NCBI GenBank assembly: GCA_002221725.1
Contig: NJFT01000041.1
Coordinates: forward strand, 124,001-188,000
DNA: 64,000 bases
From: Scedosporium boydii
Taxonomy: Eukaryota > Ascomycota > Sordariomycetes > Microascales > Microascaceae
Direction: 5' to 3'
Shown: positions 1-11,144 of the stretch, piece by piece
Layout: the number at the start of each line of letters is the position of its first letter
Position numbering within the stretch: the first letter of the stretch is position 1
Translations under genes and position numbers: made by a program
The notes under the pieces: model-generated
What the model saw: the letters and a program-made list of their open reading frames with translations, nothing else
What the model was told of the DNA's origin: nothing
Database searches by the model: none

Positions 1-3000
1 TTGAAGGTTCGCTGGTTTCATGCCGTCGATGTAAGTTTAGCCCCTGCTTCTTCAACACTTGACTGAGCCGGACCGTACGGCAGCACCACTCACCAACCGC
101 ATGATCCAGGTCCCTAAGCGCAAGCCGGCTTTCCTAACAGGGCATCGCAACAAACCTACGGCAAAGGAAAAACCTCCGGCACTGCCCAAGAAATATGCTG
201 CATTCGTGCCTTCAGACTCGAGGGCTATTGAAGAGGCCTACCAAAAACTCCTAGAGGAGCGTGAGGATAGCTCTCGTGATTCCTCATCCTTCAGGAGACG
301 CGCAGCGACGGGATCAAGTGGCATCTTACCCTCTACTTCCACCCATGTCCCCGTCAATGAAGACTTCCTCTTCGACGTGGCCATCCTCCAGCGCGAACTT
401 GCTCCGGTGTATTGGCTGGGACCTGTTTACGATGTGCGGCGGGGTACATGGTTCTACCAGGAAGGCTCTAATCTTCGCCCCTGTGAAGAGAACCTCGCTT
501 CTCAGCTCGAAGACGGTTACCTCAAGACAAAACCGTGGCTAATATCCACAGTTCAAACGTCTGCCGAGCGAGACGACCAGAGAGACCGCTCTGATTCTCC
601 TTCTACTAACCCCACCTCGAAAGATGCTATGTCTACTGATGCATCCACGGCACCCGCAAAGTCCGCCGGTACAGTAACCTCCCCACAATTGCCGTCCTAC
701 CGGCTCTTTGGTTCTTACATGAACAGCGTCGCCACGTACCAAGACGAGAATACAGCGTGGCTATCCTCTGATGGCATCTTGTCATGGGTGACCTCCACTG
801 TATACCAACGCTTCGCCGGTGGAGGATACATGGGCGGCGTCAAGTTGGTGCGGGGTTATTCTGAGCCTGGAAAGGCCAAAGATACCGCGAAACGGCCTCA
901 AACTCCTACAGATTCTTCTACTACGGGCGTGTTGGACGAGAAGCAGCAAAAGGCCCTGAAGAGGAAATCTGCTCCGCCCTCCACCAAGGCACCGTTGATT
1001 AAGGAACCAGAAGCTCACAACACCCCTTCATACCAACAAACTTCTGGACTGGGAAGGAACTCGGACAAGCTGGAAGAGGAGATCCGCCGCCGTCAGGAGC
1101 AGGAGATTAGCGGTGACTACAGCCCTGAACATGAGGACACCCAGGGTAGAGATATAGAGCACCTAGTACTGGTTACACACGGAATCGGCCAGCTCCTCAG
1201 TCTTCGGTTCGTTTGCCTCTCTTTTACCTAAAATGAACTCATCCAGCACCTACTGACATTTTCTGCAGACTCGAAAGCATGAGCTTTATCCACGATGTCA
1301 ATGTCATGAGGAAGACTATGAAGTCCGTGTACTCTAGTTCGGCTGATTTGAAGGCTTTGAACGGCGAGTTCGGTGAGAAAGCTGGTAATTGTAAGGTGCA
1401 AGTACTACCAATTTGCTGGAGGCACCACCTAGACTTTCCTAAGCAAAGAGAAGTCAAGCGTGAGCAAGATATTGGGCTCACCAACGTTGATGAAGATGCT
1501 TGTAAGTCAGGCCCCTCGTGAAAAGCGATATGCAAAGCTTCGAGCTAAACAGCCCTCCTCCAGATCCAGCACTTGAAGATATAACTGTGGAAGGCGTTGC
1601 CTTTGCCAGGTCCATGATATCTGACTTTGCACTTGATGTTCTTCTCTACCAAAGCGGTTATCGAGAACAAATTATGACCATTGTTTTGAATGAGGCTAAT
1701 CGGATTTACAACCTGTTCAAGGAGAGGAACCCTGGTTTCCAAGGAAAAGTGCACCTTACGGGCCATTCCCTTGGATCTGCCATCCTCTTCGATCTCCTTT
1801 GTCGGCAGAAGGAAAGGGAGGAGAATACACAACGTAAGATTTTCGGAATATGGCCTTCTTCCCCGCCCAAGACCGCCCCAGAGAGAAATTCCTCGGACTT
1901 GTCATTCGATTTCGATGTGGCCGACTTCTACTGCCTTGGATCCCCCGTCGGATTATTCCAGATGCTCAAGGGAAGGTATGTTTCTTCACGCGACACAGCC
2001 TGCATTTTCCATCTCAAATATGCCATCGTACCGGGATTAGGCGGCCAACTAACTTTTCCCAACCAGAACAATCTCCGCGCGTGGCTCGCCGCACTCAAGG
2101 GCGTCGCAAAGTCCCTTGGATCCTGATCTAATTGACGACCCATTTAGCGCATATGCAGACCAGCGTCTCTCGCCAGTAACGGGTTTACCCTTCTCAGTCT
2201 CGTCCCCTCGGGTATCACAATTATTCAATATCATTCACCCATCCGACCCCATCAGCTATCGTCTAGAGCCATTAATAGCCCCCGCCATGTCCACGCTAAA
2301 ACCGCAGGTCCTCCCGTATACGAAGAAAGGAATATTCAGCAGCATGACTCCCCAAGGTCTCTCTGGAATTGGCGCTATGGTCGGGCAGAGCGTAAGCGGT
2401 CTCTGGTCCAGTCTTAGCGCTGGAGTTACGTCAGGCCTTTTGAACAGGAGCCTCGGGCTCAGCAGTGAAGACGTTGCCCGCATTACGGACGCTACAGCCG
2501 TCGTGGAACAGGATCAAAAGCCAGGAACAGGACCCTCAGCCTCGACAGGTGGCGTAACTCCGGATACGTCTATGCTCGGAAAACGGACAGATCAGCGAAA
2601 GATGGAACTGGCCGACCCTGCCAATACTGCCGGGCGCACAAGCCTTAGTGGCAACGATGCGACTTTGATCGATTATGATCTCGAGACCCTATACTCCAAG
2701 TTTGAAACAGCACGGGCTTCCGGGGCGGAGAGCTCGACGCCAGCAGATGAACTCGATAAGAAGGCAAGGAAGATGCGTGTCGAGGAAGCGAAGGTGAGAG
2801 CGCTCAATCGGAATGGCCGGGTGGATTACAGTATTCAAGAGTACGTTTTGACTTGCATCCTTGCTACTTATCCCTTCTTCTGCCTAACCCTGTTACTCAC
2901 CTGACTTTTTATATAGGAGCGTCTTGGATTATAATCCCATCAACACCATCGCGTCACACCTGAGCTACTGGGGAGACGAAGACGTAAATCACTTTATGCT

Positions 3001-3043
3001 CTCCCAGCTGTTGTCTAGCAAAGCTAGAACCAAATCCACGTAG
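1..3043 (+). CDS. DDHD-domain phospholipase (PA-PLA1 type), 5' end outside the window
   Basis: Intracellular phospholipase A1-like lipase of the DDHD family (relative of yeast Ddl1/YOR022C), expected to hydrolyse phosphatidic acid or other phospholipids. Reconstructed exons are 1-30, 110-1206, 1269-1501, 1564-1975, 2067-2840 and 2917-3043. The first 30 bases read VRWFHAVD and join VPKRKP after an intron, a junction typical of the family N-terminus, so the start codon lies before base 1. The serine-lipase elbow GHSLGS is encoded near 1760-1777. DDHD-domain landmarks follow in order: DFYCLGSPVG, IIHPSDPISYRLEPL, RVDYSIQE and SHLSYWGDEDV at the C-terminus. Ser/Thr-rich disordered segments separate the conserved blocks. 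Every intron keeps the reading phase. Family assignment is firm; the exact substrate is not readable from sequence. Confidence 0.9.
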
Positions 3044-3205
3044 CATACTCTGTTTAGAGGGCAGGCAATCGGGTTTCATATTGCGGTTACATCATTTTTG
3101 CATGTAGGAGTAGGACAGATCCAGGATACGTAATGGAAAATGTGAGAGGGAGAGAGAAATGTGGGGAATTTCTTTCAGGATTTTGTAAACACCAAGGGTC
3201 AGAGA

Positions 3206-4049
3206 TTAACTCTGTGGTGTCAGAATTCCGGCTTGCAAGAGTGGCAGTAGTGCTGCTCTATCATGTGCAAGCACCTCTGGAGTATTCCCATTAGCATCCC
3301 GTAAATTCCTGAGATCCTGAGCACTAGACAAGATCGCAAGGCGTCCTAGGCCATAAGCCTGAGCCCGTGCCCTCGCCGTCTCAGGAAACACAGCATCTGG
3401 TAAACTAGACGAGAGCCACAAGAGCAGCCAGACCGACTCCTCCTGCCCCGCCTCGACGGCAAGATGGAGCGCAGACTGCATGCCCGCCAAGGGATCCTGA
3501 TAGCGAACCAGGCGACCCAGGGCCTCTTCCGAGTTTCCGGCCGCATCCTCGCTCACGGTCCGTAGCAGGTCAAGGGCGCCTTGGACGTCTCCCTCCGCGG
3601 CCATGATGTGGAGGGCCCGAGCGGGGCGAGCTTCGGGGTTAGATTCTAGGTAGGCCTCCTCGGTGAGCACGGGGAGAATGTCGAGGTTTTCCTCCACGCC
3701 ACCCTCACTGATGTAGGTCGTCAAGATGGGAGGTTGGCCCGATGAGCTGGAGCTGCTGGAATGTGCGGATTGGACGAGGAGAGAGCCGCATGCTGGGCAC
3801 TGGAGGGATGAGACGACATGGGTGGCGTTGTCTAGTAAGCACTGCCTATTCCTCGAGTTAACAAGATCAGACGCCCTCGACTAGCGGAGAGAAAGGCAGT
3901 CTCTGTTCATGGCCGTACCAGTGGAAATTACAGCCACAGGGCAAGCGGAGGTCATCGGGCACAGATGCAGCCGCGGAGGAAGTGCCTTCGTCGTCGGAGT
4001 CGACGATGGACATGAGCAGAGGCTCATTGCAGATTTTGCAAGTTGCCAT
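3206..4049 (-). CDS. RING-like zinc-finger / ankyrin-like protein
   Basis: Reconstructed as two exons, 4049-3919 and 3845-3206, about 256 residues. The N-terminus carries a treble-clef-like cysteine pattern: CKIC near residue 4, then CGCNFHWQCLL whose tryptophan codon spans the intron, then CPAC. This spacing resembles a compact RING or zinc-ribbon domain. After a Ser-rich linker the rest is helical and ankyrin-like, with ALHIMAAEGDVQGALDLL and SALHLAVEAGQEESVWLLL as two repeat-like units and DANGNTPEVLAHD as a third. I recognise the architecture but no named orthologue. A ubiquitin-ligase or adaptor role would be inference only. It converges on the phospholipase gene, with 162 bp between the two stop codons. 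Confidence 0.75.
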
Positions 4050-6219
4050 GATTTTTAGGAAAGAAGAATTATTAAACTCGACAGTAAATTAAAATATCAA
4101 ATTAAAATGAAAAAGAATCCTCGCCCGAATGAGAATTGATATTGATTTGCACGAGATCAAGTTTAGCTGAGTGAGCTCCCGCAGCCGTTTTCTTGGGAAA
4201 GAAATTTTAGCCAAACATCAATCTCCAGATGCAATGCAGTCAACAAGCTGATAATTGGAATAAGCTATAAATTCATCCTCTTGACAGGCGCCACGGCCAG
4301 GACAGCATCGATGCCAGCTGTTCTAGTGTACAAAGGCAGTGGGGATTCTAATAGATCCAAGTATCCGACAGTGATTTGTGTTTGATCGGTCTCTGCACCC
4401 GCCCACCTCCGACCTCGATTAGATTCCACAACCCCCGATCACAGCAGGCAGCAGACGTGTCTTTTATAGCAAGATTCAAGATCAAGAGCTCAGGGCATAC
4501 ACATTTCAATAACACTGGTGCTCGCCTGGTCTCGCCAAGACACTTGGGCGAGCTGACGCAATGCCGTCAGTGGCTGCCATTGATGATTGATGTCTGCCTG
4601 GTTCTTCATGCATTTGGTACCTGCTTTTCAAACCCTCAGCTCCGTCTTCGATCCACCACCAGATTTACCCCGACTCAAATCGAGATCCTTTTTTAAGGTT
4701 TGCATTCTGTGTGTGACGGTAGAATTAGACTGCCTACATAGCCCGCTTACGCATTCCACTCGTCGCTGTTTTGGATGGTGACGTTAGCTCCTCGTTTGGC
4801 ACAAACTACGTAGGTGCGGAGTACGAAGTCTGTTAGTTCGTACTTCGTATTGACATACCAGGGCTTTTTCAGGGATACAGCCAGGGCAATGGCCTGGCTC
4901 AAGAATCAAAATGTTCCATCTGATTCTGCCCCTCCCCCTCCGTAGCTCCCGGTCGGATGTCAGGCCCATTTTTTACAAGGATGAAGATAATGTTAAAAGT
5001 TTGCTACTTTCAAACGGGACATCATTTGCCATCGTAAATCCTCGCGTGAAGTGCCAGCAAAGGTTCGGCTGCTAAGATGAGGCCTTGCTCTGCCCCTTGA
5101 CGTGTCACACAGCCAACAGCCCAGCCCAGACATCCTCTCAAAACAAGTTAGCTGTGCTGTCAATAAACTAGATATCAGATAAAGCCCCAGCACTTGAATC
5201 CTGAACTGTGGCGATTGGCCCATATCAATAGGAGATGCGGCTCGATGTAGACTTGGAGACTTGGGAAGCTTTAAGCGAGGCAAAAGAGCTCTCTGGCATT
5301 GATCGATTTAATAACACCAGCTGGGGGAATCTCCAAAAGCGCATGGAGTTGGCAGCATCGCCTTCTCGGATTTGACCACTGGAGGTTAGAGACTGCCATG
5401 TGTCCAGCCTCGAAGAGCCGCAGACTGCCACGACATACAAGCTCGCCCCAAGGCCATCCATTGACAGATCAAACAAAGAAAGTGTAAGCTCCCTAGACTA
5501 TCGGTCCCGGTGCCCATTGTCCAACGGGACTCCCGAGGATCTTTTGATAGAGCAAAGCCTAGTGCTCTGTCCACAGGGGGGTAGGCATCAATTTCTGTCA
5601 ATAGGACTTCTCTAGTCCTCGTTCCACACTATTCTCGGTGCCTAACATGCTAACGTCCAGGAATTGTATTTAATACCCGCTCGGCGCTCACAGCTTCCCT
5701 TTTCGCGGCTTAGATCCTATGCTTCATGACCCGCCACTTCCGTCTCAAACCCACCTTTAGTAGAATACGCCTAATAATATTAGAAGCAACATCATCGGCT
5801 CACGTTGGCTTCACAAGTACTCGCCTTGTACACTCCACTACAATCGTACACTTTACTAGAGCTGCAAAGTACAAAGTACCTGGCCTCATACAAACCAGTT
5901 CCGGCTCCAGTTCCAGTTCCACAGTCACAGTCTCCCCTTCCTCCACCTTCCTCCTAATTACTGTACCGCCGCCTTCGTCACCAAAACCACCAAAACCCAT
6001 CCCACTTTCCAACGTCACCGAGTTGCGATAACCACACCACATTCGTAACAAAATCGTCCTCTCCAGGCTTTTGAATCTCGGCGAGGTCTCAAACCATTTG
6101 TTCTTCTATTTCTCGAAACCCTACCCACCCTGTCATTGAAAGGGTCCAGTGCTGTCTGATCACATCACGTCACAAAACCCCGCCATAGCTTCGACCAGAC
6201 TTCCCACGAAACAGCCACC
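4050..6219. other. Intergenic region upstream of fimbrin
   Basis: About 2.2 kb between the divergent ankyrin-like and fimbrin genes. I see no convincing coding region. It contains an inverted repeat of the ACGAAGT/ACTTCGT type at 4822-4849 and a short CCAGTT-type tandem followed by a CT-rich run at about 5895-5955, which probably belongs to the fimbrin promoter or leader. Confidence 0.5.
4822..4849. repeat. Inverted repeat, TACGAAGT ... ACTTCGTA
   Basis: Two 8-base arms, 4822-4829 and 4842-4849, are exact reverse complements separated by 12 bases. The arms are the same motif as the dispersed palindromes. It sits in the intergenic region upstream of fimbrin. Confidence 0.7.
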
Positions 6220-8503
6220 ATGAACGTCCTCAAGCTCCAGAGGTGCGCAAATTTCCATCGATAATTCCTACTTCCACAAATTTATACGATCGCGTCTCGG
6301 TGCCCTAACCTACCATATCCTAGAAAATATCCTCAGTTCCAACAGAACGAGATCTTCTCCCTGTCCGACGCATTCCGAAGGCTCGACGTCGACGACAAGG
6401 GCTACATTGACGAAGCCACAGCTATCAAGGCCACCCAACAAAGTGAGAGACAGCCCTACGATGTTGTCAGGCAGGCTCTGAAAGAGGTCGACCTTGACTC
6501 GTCCCGAAGAGTCGAACTCGAAGACTACGTAGGAGTGAGTATCATGAGCTCGAGATTCGCTTTCGTTCTTGCCCCGCATTGTGCGACAGTTCCGTGGCTG
6601 ACAAGGGAAACCTTACATTTTGCCCCGCTATAGCTCATCGCCAAACTTCGCGACTCCTCGCCTGCTCAGAAGCGCTTATCCACCGGCCCTCCCCCTGTAT
6701 CCCCCGCCGGTATTGTCGCCGACCGCACCGGCGGTCATGCTCGTAAGGTTAGCCAGGGAACCGGCGGCGGCAGGATCCAAGTACAGGGATCGAGTGCAAA
6801 TATCACCCACACAATCAACGAAGATGAACGAACCGAATTTACCAGGCACATCAACGCCGTGCTCGCTGGCGATGAGGATATTGGCCACCGACTCCCCTTC
6901 CCCACCGATACCTTTGAGATGTTTGACGAGTGCAAGGACGGTCTAGTCTTGGGGAAGCTCATCAATGATAGCGTCCCCGATACCATCGACGAGCGCGTGC
7001 TCAACATTCCGGGCAGGAAGATCAAGAAACTTAACGCCTTCCACATGACCGAGAACAACAACATTGTTATCGAATCCGCCAAGGGTATCGGGTGCTCCGT
7101 AGTGAATATTGGTAGCGGAGACATTATCGAAGTGAGGGAGCATCTTATTCTTGGCCTTATCTGGCAGATTATCCGCCGTGGTCTTTTGGGAAAGATTGAT
7201 ATCAAGCTGCACCCTGAGTTGTACCGTTTGCTCGAGGAGGACGAGACTCTGGAACAGTTCCTCCGCCTACCTCCCGAGCAGATTCTCTTGCGGTGGTTCA
7301 ACTACCACCTTAAGGCTGCTGGGTGGCCCCGAAGGTAGGCTGTTATTTACTCCTCACCAGTTGTCCCCCGTTCCATCCTTCCTTGTCTATGAGTGTCACT
7401 AATACTAAAGTCGTTGCGCAGGGTGAACAACTTCTCGACTGATGTGAAGGATGGAGAGAACTACACTGTGCTCCTTGCCCAGATCGGCTCTGAGTACGGC
7501 TGTAACCGCGATCCTCTCCAAGTCCGAGACCTCCTGCAACGAGCCGAGTACGTCCTTCAGAACGCTGACAGACTTGGCTGCCGTAAATTCCTCACCCCCA
7601 AGTCGCTTGTCGCCGGAAACCCAAAGCTCAACCTCGCCTTCGTTGCCAACCTGTTCAACACCCACCCCGCCCTCGATCCGATCACCGAGGAAGAGAAGCT
7701 CGAAGTCGAGGACTTTGATGCCGAAGGCGAGCGTGAAGCCAGAGTCTTCACTCTGTGGCTTAACAGCTTGGATGTGCAGCCCCCTGTGCAATCCTTCTTC
7801 GACGACCTGAGAGACGGAACGGTCCTGCTCCAAGCATACGATAAAGTCATTAAGGGATCTGTCAACTGGCGCCACGTTAATAAGCCCCCATCTCATGGGG
7901 GACAAATGATGAAATTCAAGGCCGTCGAAAATACAAACTACGCTATCGAGTTAGGCAAGCAGAACGGTTTCTCCTTAGTCGGTATCCAGGGAGCCGATAT
8001 CACAGACGGTCAGAAGACTTTGACCCTTGGGCTGGTATGGCAGCTCATGAGAAAGGACATTACCGTTACGTTGTCGGCTCTGGCTCAGCGCCTCGGAAAG
8101 AGAGAAATTACCGATTCAGAGATGGTTCGATGGGCCAATGACATGTCACGCAAGGGTGGAAGAAACTCCGCCATTCGATCATTTAAGGACCCCGCGATCG
8201 GAACAGGCGTTTTCCTACTTGACGTTCTCAACGGAATGAAGAGCAGCTACGTCGACTACGATCTTGTGACCCCGGGACATACCCCTGATGACGCCTACCT
8301 CAATGCCAAACTCAGTATCAGTATTGCGAGAAAGCTGGGCGCTACCATCTGGCTGGTTCCCGAAGATATTTGCCAGATTCGCAGTCGCTTGGTGACAACA
8401 TTCATAGGTATGGACACCTTTCGTAACTATCAGCCGAAGGAATTTTAAATTTGTACTAACCGCCCTTGTAGGTTCTCTCATGGCGACATACGAGAAGATG
8501 TAA
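6220..8503 (+). CDS. SAC6: Fimbrin / plastin, actin-bundling protein (Sac6)
   Basis: Crosslinks actin filaments in cortical patches, the endocytic collar and cables. Exons are 6220-6242, 6324-6534, 6634-7334, 7422-8407 and 8472-8503, giving 650 residues, close to the 640-650 usual for fungal fimbrins. Two N-terminal EF-hand-like units are visible (SDAFRRLDVDDKGYIDE and LKEVDLDSSRRVELEDY). They are followed by four calponin-homology domains in two actin-binding modules; repeated hallmarks are LILGLIWQIIRRGLL, LLRWFNYHL, LTLGLVWQLMRKD and MVRWANDMS. The terminal residues GSLMATYEKM come from a 32-base last exon. The start was chosen because MNVLKLQRKYPQF matches the family N-terminus. All intron phases agree. 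Confidence 0.96.
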
Positions 8504-8858
8504 AGCCAGGATCAAGTTCAGGGAGGCCTCTTCTACCTGATTGGGGGTAAGCGTGCTACGGAACGGCGGGTTTTTGGAATGATTAAAAAAGTTTTATTTT
8601 TATTTTTGAAATGTGTTTTCGAGTGTATGTTTGTATGCGTTTATCAAGTTTATGAAGTTTCTCCTAGTTGAGATGGCGTTTCAAGTCAGCCTGATATTTA
8701 TACAATCCGTGAAGCCTATATATCTATTTACATTCTCCATCCCGCAATCTATTTGACCATCCATCCAACAACTCCAGCCCTTCCAATCCCTAGGAAATGC
8801 AAAAACTCCACAAAACAAAAGGGCATTCTAAATAAGCAAACGAGCGGAAAGTTGACGT
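8504..8858. other. Convergent 3' intergenic region, fimbrin / sterol acyltransferase
   Basis: The two genes end towards each other. The stretch is AT-rich (for example near 8585-8610) and probably holds both polyadenylation regions. I see no gene. Confidence 0.5.
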
Positions 8859-11144
8859 CTAAAGGATAAGGTAAAGACTGCAGAGAAGGCTCGGCCCAGT
8901 GAATAAACCGAACCAGAAGACGATGTTGCCGAGAGTCTTTCGGTTCCTCAGCCACTTTGTACGGCTAAGGCGGACCAACTACATCCATACATTTCGGTCA
9001 GCAGGGCAGGAGAGGGGGGATTTTTTTTGGGAAAAAGAAGTGGTTAACATACAGGCAGCTGGAACATCTGGAGGATGAGAAGGTAGCCTCGGAGTTTCTT
9101 GAAGAGACACCACATAACCAGCTCATGGATGCAAGCAGAGAAGAAGAAAGTAATGAGGGTGGCGGTGTGTTTGTCGACGTTCATGGAGGAGATGGCGCTG
9201 TGGTAGACATGGCGGAGGAGGAAATTGTGGACGGGTCTGTCAAGGAGATGTTAGGACGGGAATAAATAGAATGACATCATCGTCAAGACGGCCTTAACAT
9301 GGGTAGAAGCACGGAAAATGGGAGAGTGAGTCTACGTACTTGTTCCAATCTCGCGCAAACTGGTCCCAGGATACTGGAAAGTTCAAAGTTAGTACGTGGA
9401 TATTCAACTTAAGCGCCAACGTTGATTTAAACTTACCGCTATTCCACCAATCGTCGTAGAAGCTTCGGTCCGCGAAGCGAGTTAACTCGGCGAGAACGTT
9501 GAGAATGGTTTCCCATATTAGGAACCAAGTGAGCTGTTTTTTGCGAATGCAGGTTAGCAAAGAAGGCGCGTTTCAACCGGACCTCAGGGGCACTTACGAG
9601 ATATTCCATCATGAACGGGAAGATTAGCTCGCTCAGCATCCAGGGAAACTCTTGTAAGCGCTCGGTGAGAGGCATTCCCATTTCCTTCATGGAGACGGCC
9701 TTCATAACTACCGGGTCTGAGGGATAGATGTCAGTGGTCTAGATACGTTGAGAGGCCAGAAATTGTGGTTCGGGTTCAGACTTACAAATGAATGTCTGTG
9801 AGACCATGTTCATGACGAAAAGAACCCCTAGAGTGGCTGCGGTCTTTTCCAAGACGTATCCCCAGTTGATCGACTCAGAGCGGGGATATTCGAGCTCGTA
9901 CACAACCGTAGGGAAAACGAGATATTCGCACAAATTCGAAATTGTGAGATTGTTCGGATACGCCCTCTCGGGCGCAGTAGTATTGCGCACCAGCTCCTTG
10001 GTAAGCTGGCGAATTTCGTCTTCAAGAATCACCTTGTAGCTAGCAATCTTTGCTGGGCTAAGTGGCACTTCAGAATTGACTTCTTCGATGATTTCATCGA
10101 TCGCCGTCTCTTCTGCCGACGTAGGTTCGGATTCGAATGCATGGTGGCTGGTCGCCATGACATCTGTGATTCCATCGCTGGAAGGTCCCGAGAAAGACGT
10201 GGAATACCCGAATGATGAATCCTCTTCAGGAGTACCCTGATCAAGTATTCCACGGGTGTAGCACAGGAGTTCTCGTTCTTGGTACAACGTCGACAAGTGG
10301 CCGTTGTAAAAGGCATAGGAATGCTGCTTCATGAGGAGGACCAAGCCGTGAAGCACGAAAAAGACGGTGTGGGACCAAGGCCAGTCTCTTGCGACGGTAA
10401 GGCCTACCGCGCCTGCAATGAAGACGGTTTGCCAGAGCTGATTCGGGAAATCCGTCAGTTAACATGAAATGGAACGCGATCATTAGGGAGTCCCGTGTTA
10501 GTTATAATGTACTCACGTTTTGGAGCAGCCATCCGGTGGTGTTCCAGTCGATATAGTCATCGACAACGAGCCTCTGCAATATCCAGGTCACAGCCGTGAG
10601 GGCGCACATTACGCCATCAGATAGCAAGAGGATGAAAACTACATGCATAGACGTCAGACCACGGGGAATGTACTAGCATAGGAAGAGTCAAGGAATTATA
10701 TTCGTACTCACCATCTCGACAGAACATGGTCCTCATAATATCATTCGTTCCCAACGGATTTCCATACGTACTCCAATTGTAGACCGCCGTCTTGAACATG
10801 AATAGAGAGACGGCAAGCCAGAAGAGGGTGTAAAAGCCGCGAAACGGGGTGTTGGCGGCAGCTTCATTGTGCGAATCGAAGGCTGAAAAGGTCCGGGTGA
10901 ACACGAGATCCTGGAACTTGCCTTGCGCCTTGAAGCTGAATTTCTTGCCAATCAAGGTCTTTCTTATGGCCTTTCGGCTGAAAGAATCGGAGTACGACAC
11001 GGCGACGTGGTGTGTGTGCATGGCGCTGGAAGAGTCGCCTAACGTGTGGAGGCAGAGGACGTCTCCGCTTGCGCTGTCCGGCGTGCTGGTTGCGCTGGAC
11101 CGTGATGTGGTGATTCTGTCGTCCTCGCTTGAATTCATCGCCAC
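8859..11144 (-). CDS. Sterol O-acyltransferase (ACAT/Are-type, MBOAT family)
   Basis: Endoplasmic-reticulum membrane enzyme that esterifies ergosterol with fatty acyl-CoA for storage in lipid droplets. Eight exons: 11144-10712, 10638-10517, 10437-9786, 9716-9598, 9533-9437, 9373-9340, 9236-9053 and 8978-8859, totalling 586 residues, with all phases consistent. The ACAT signature FYDDWWN is present, followed by SWDQFARDWNKPVHNFLLRH. The putative catalytic histidine of the MBOAT fold lies in ACIHELVMW. Several hydrophobic segments are visible (near FYTLFWLAVSLF, VFILLLSDGVM and FWFGLFTGPSLL). The N-terminal ~60 residues are polar and Ser-rich, as in Are1/Are2. I cannot separate the Are1 and Are2 types. 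It converges on fimbrin. Confidence 0.93.
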
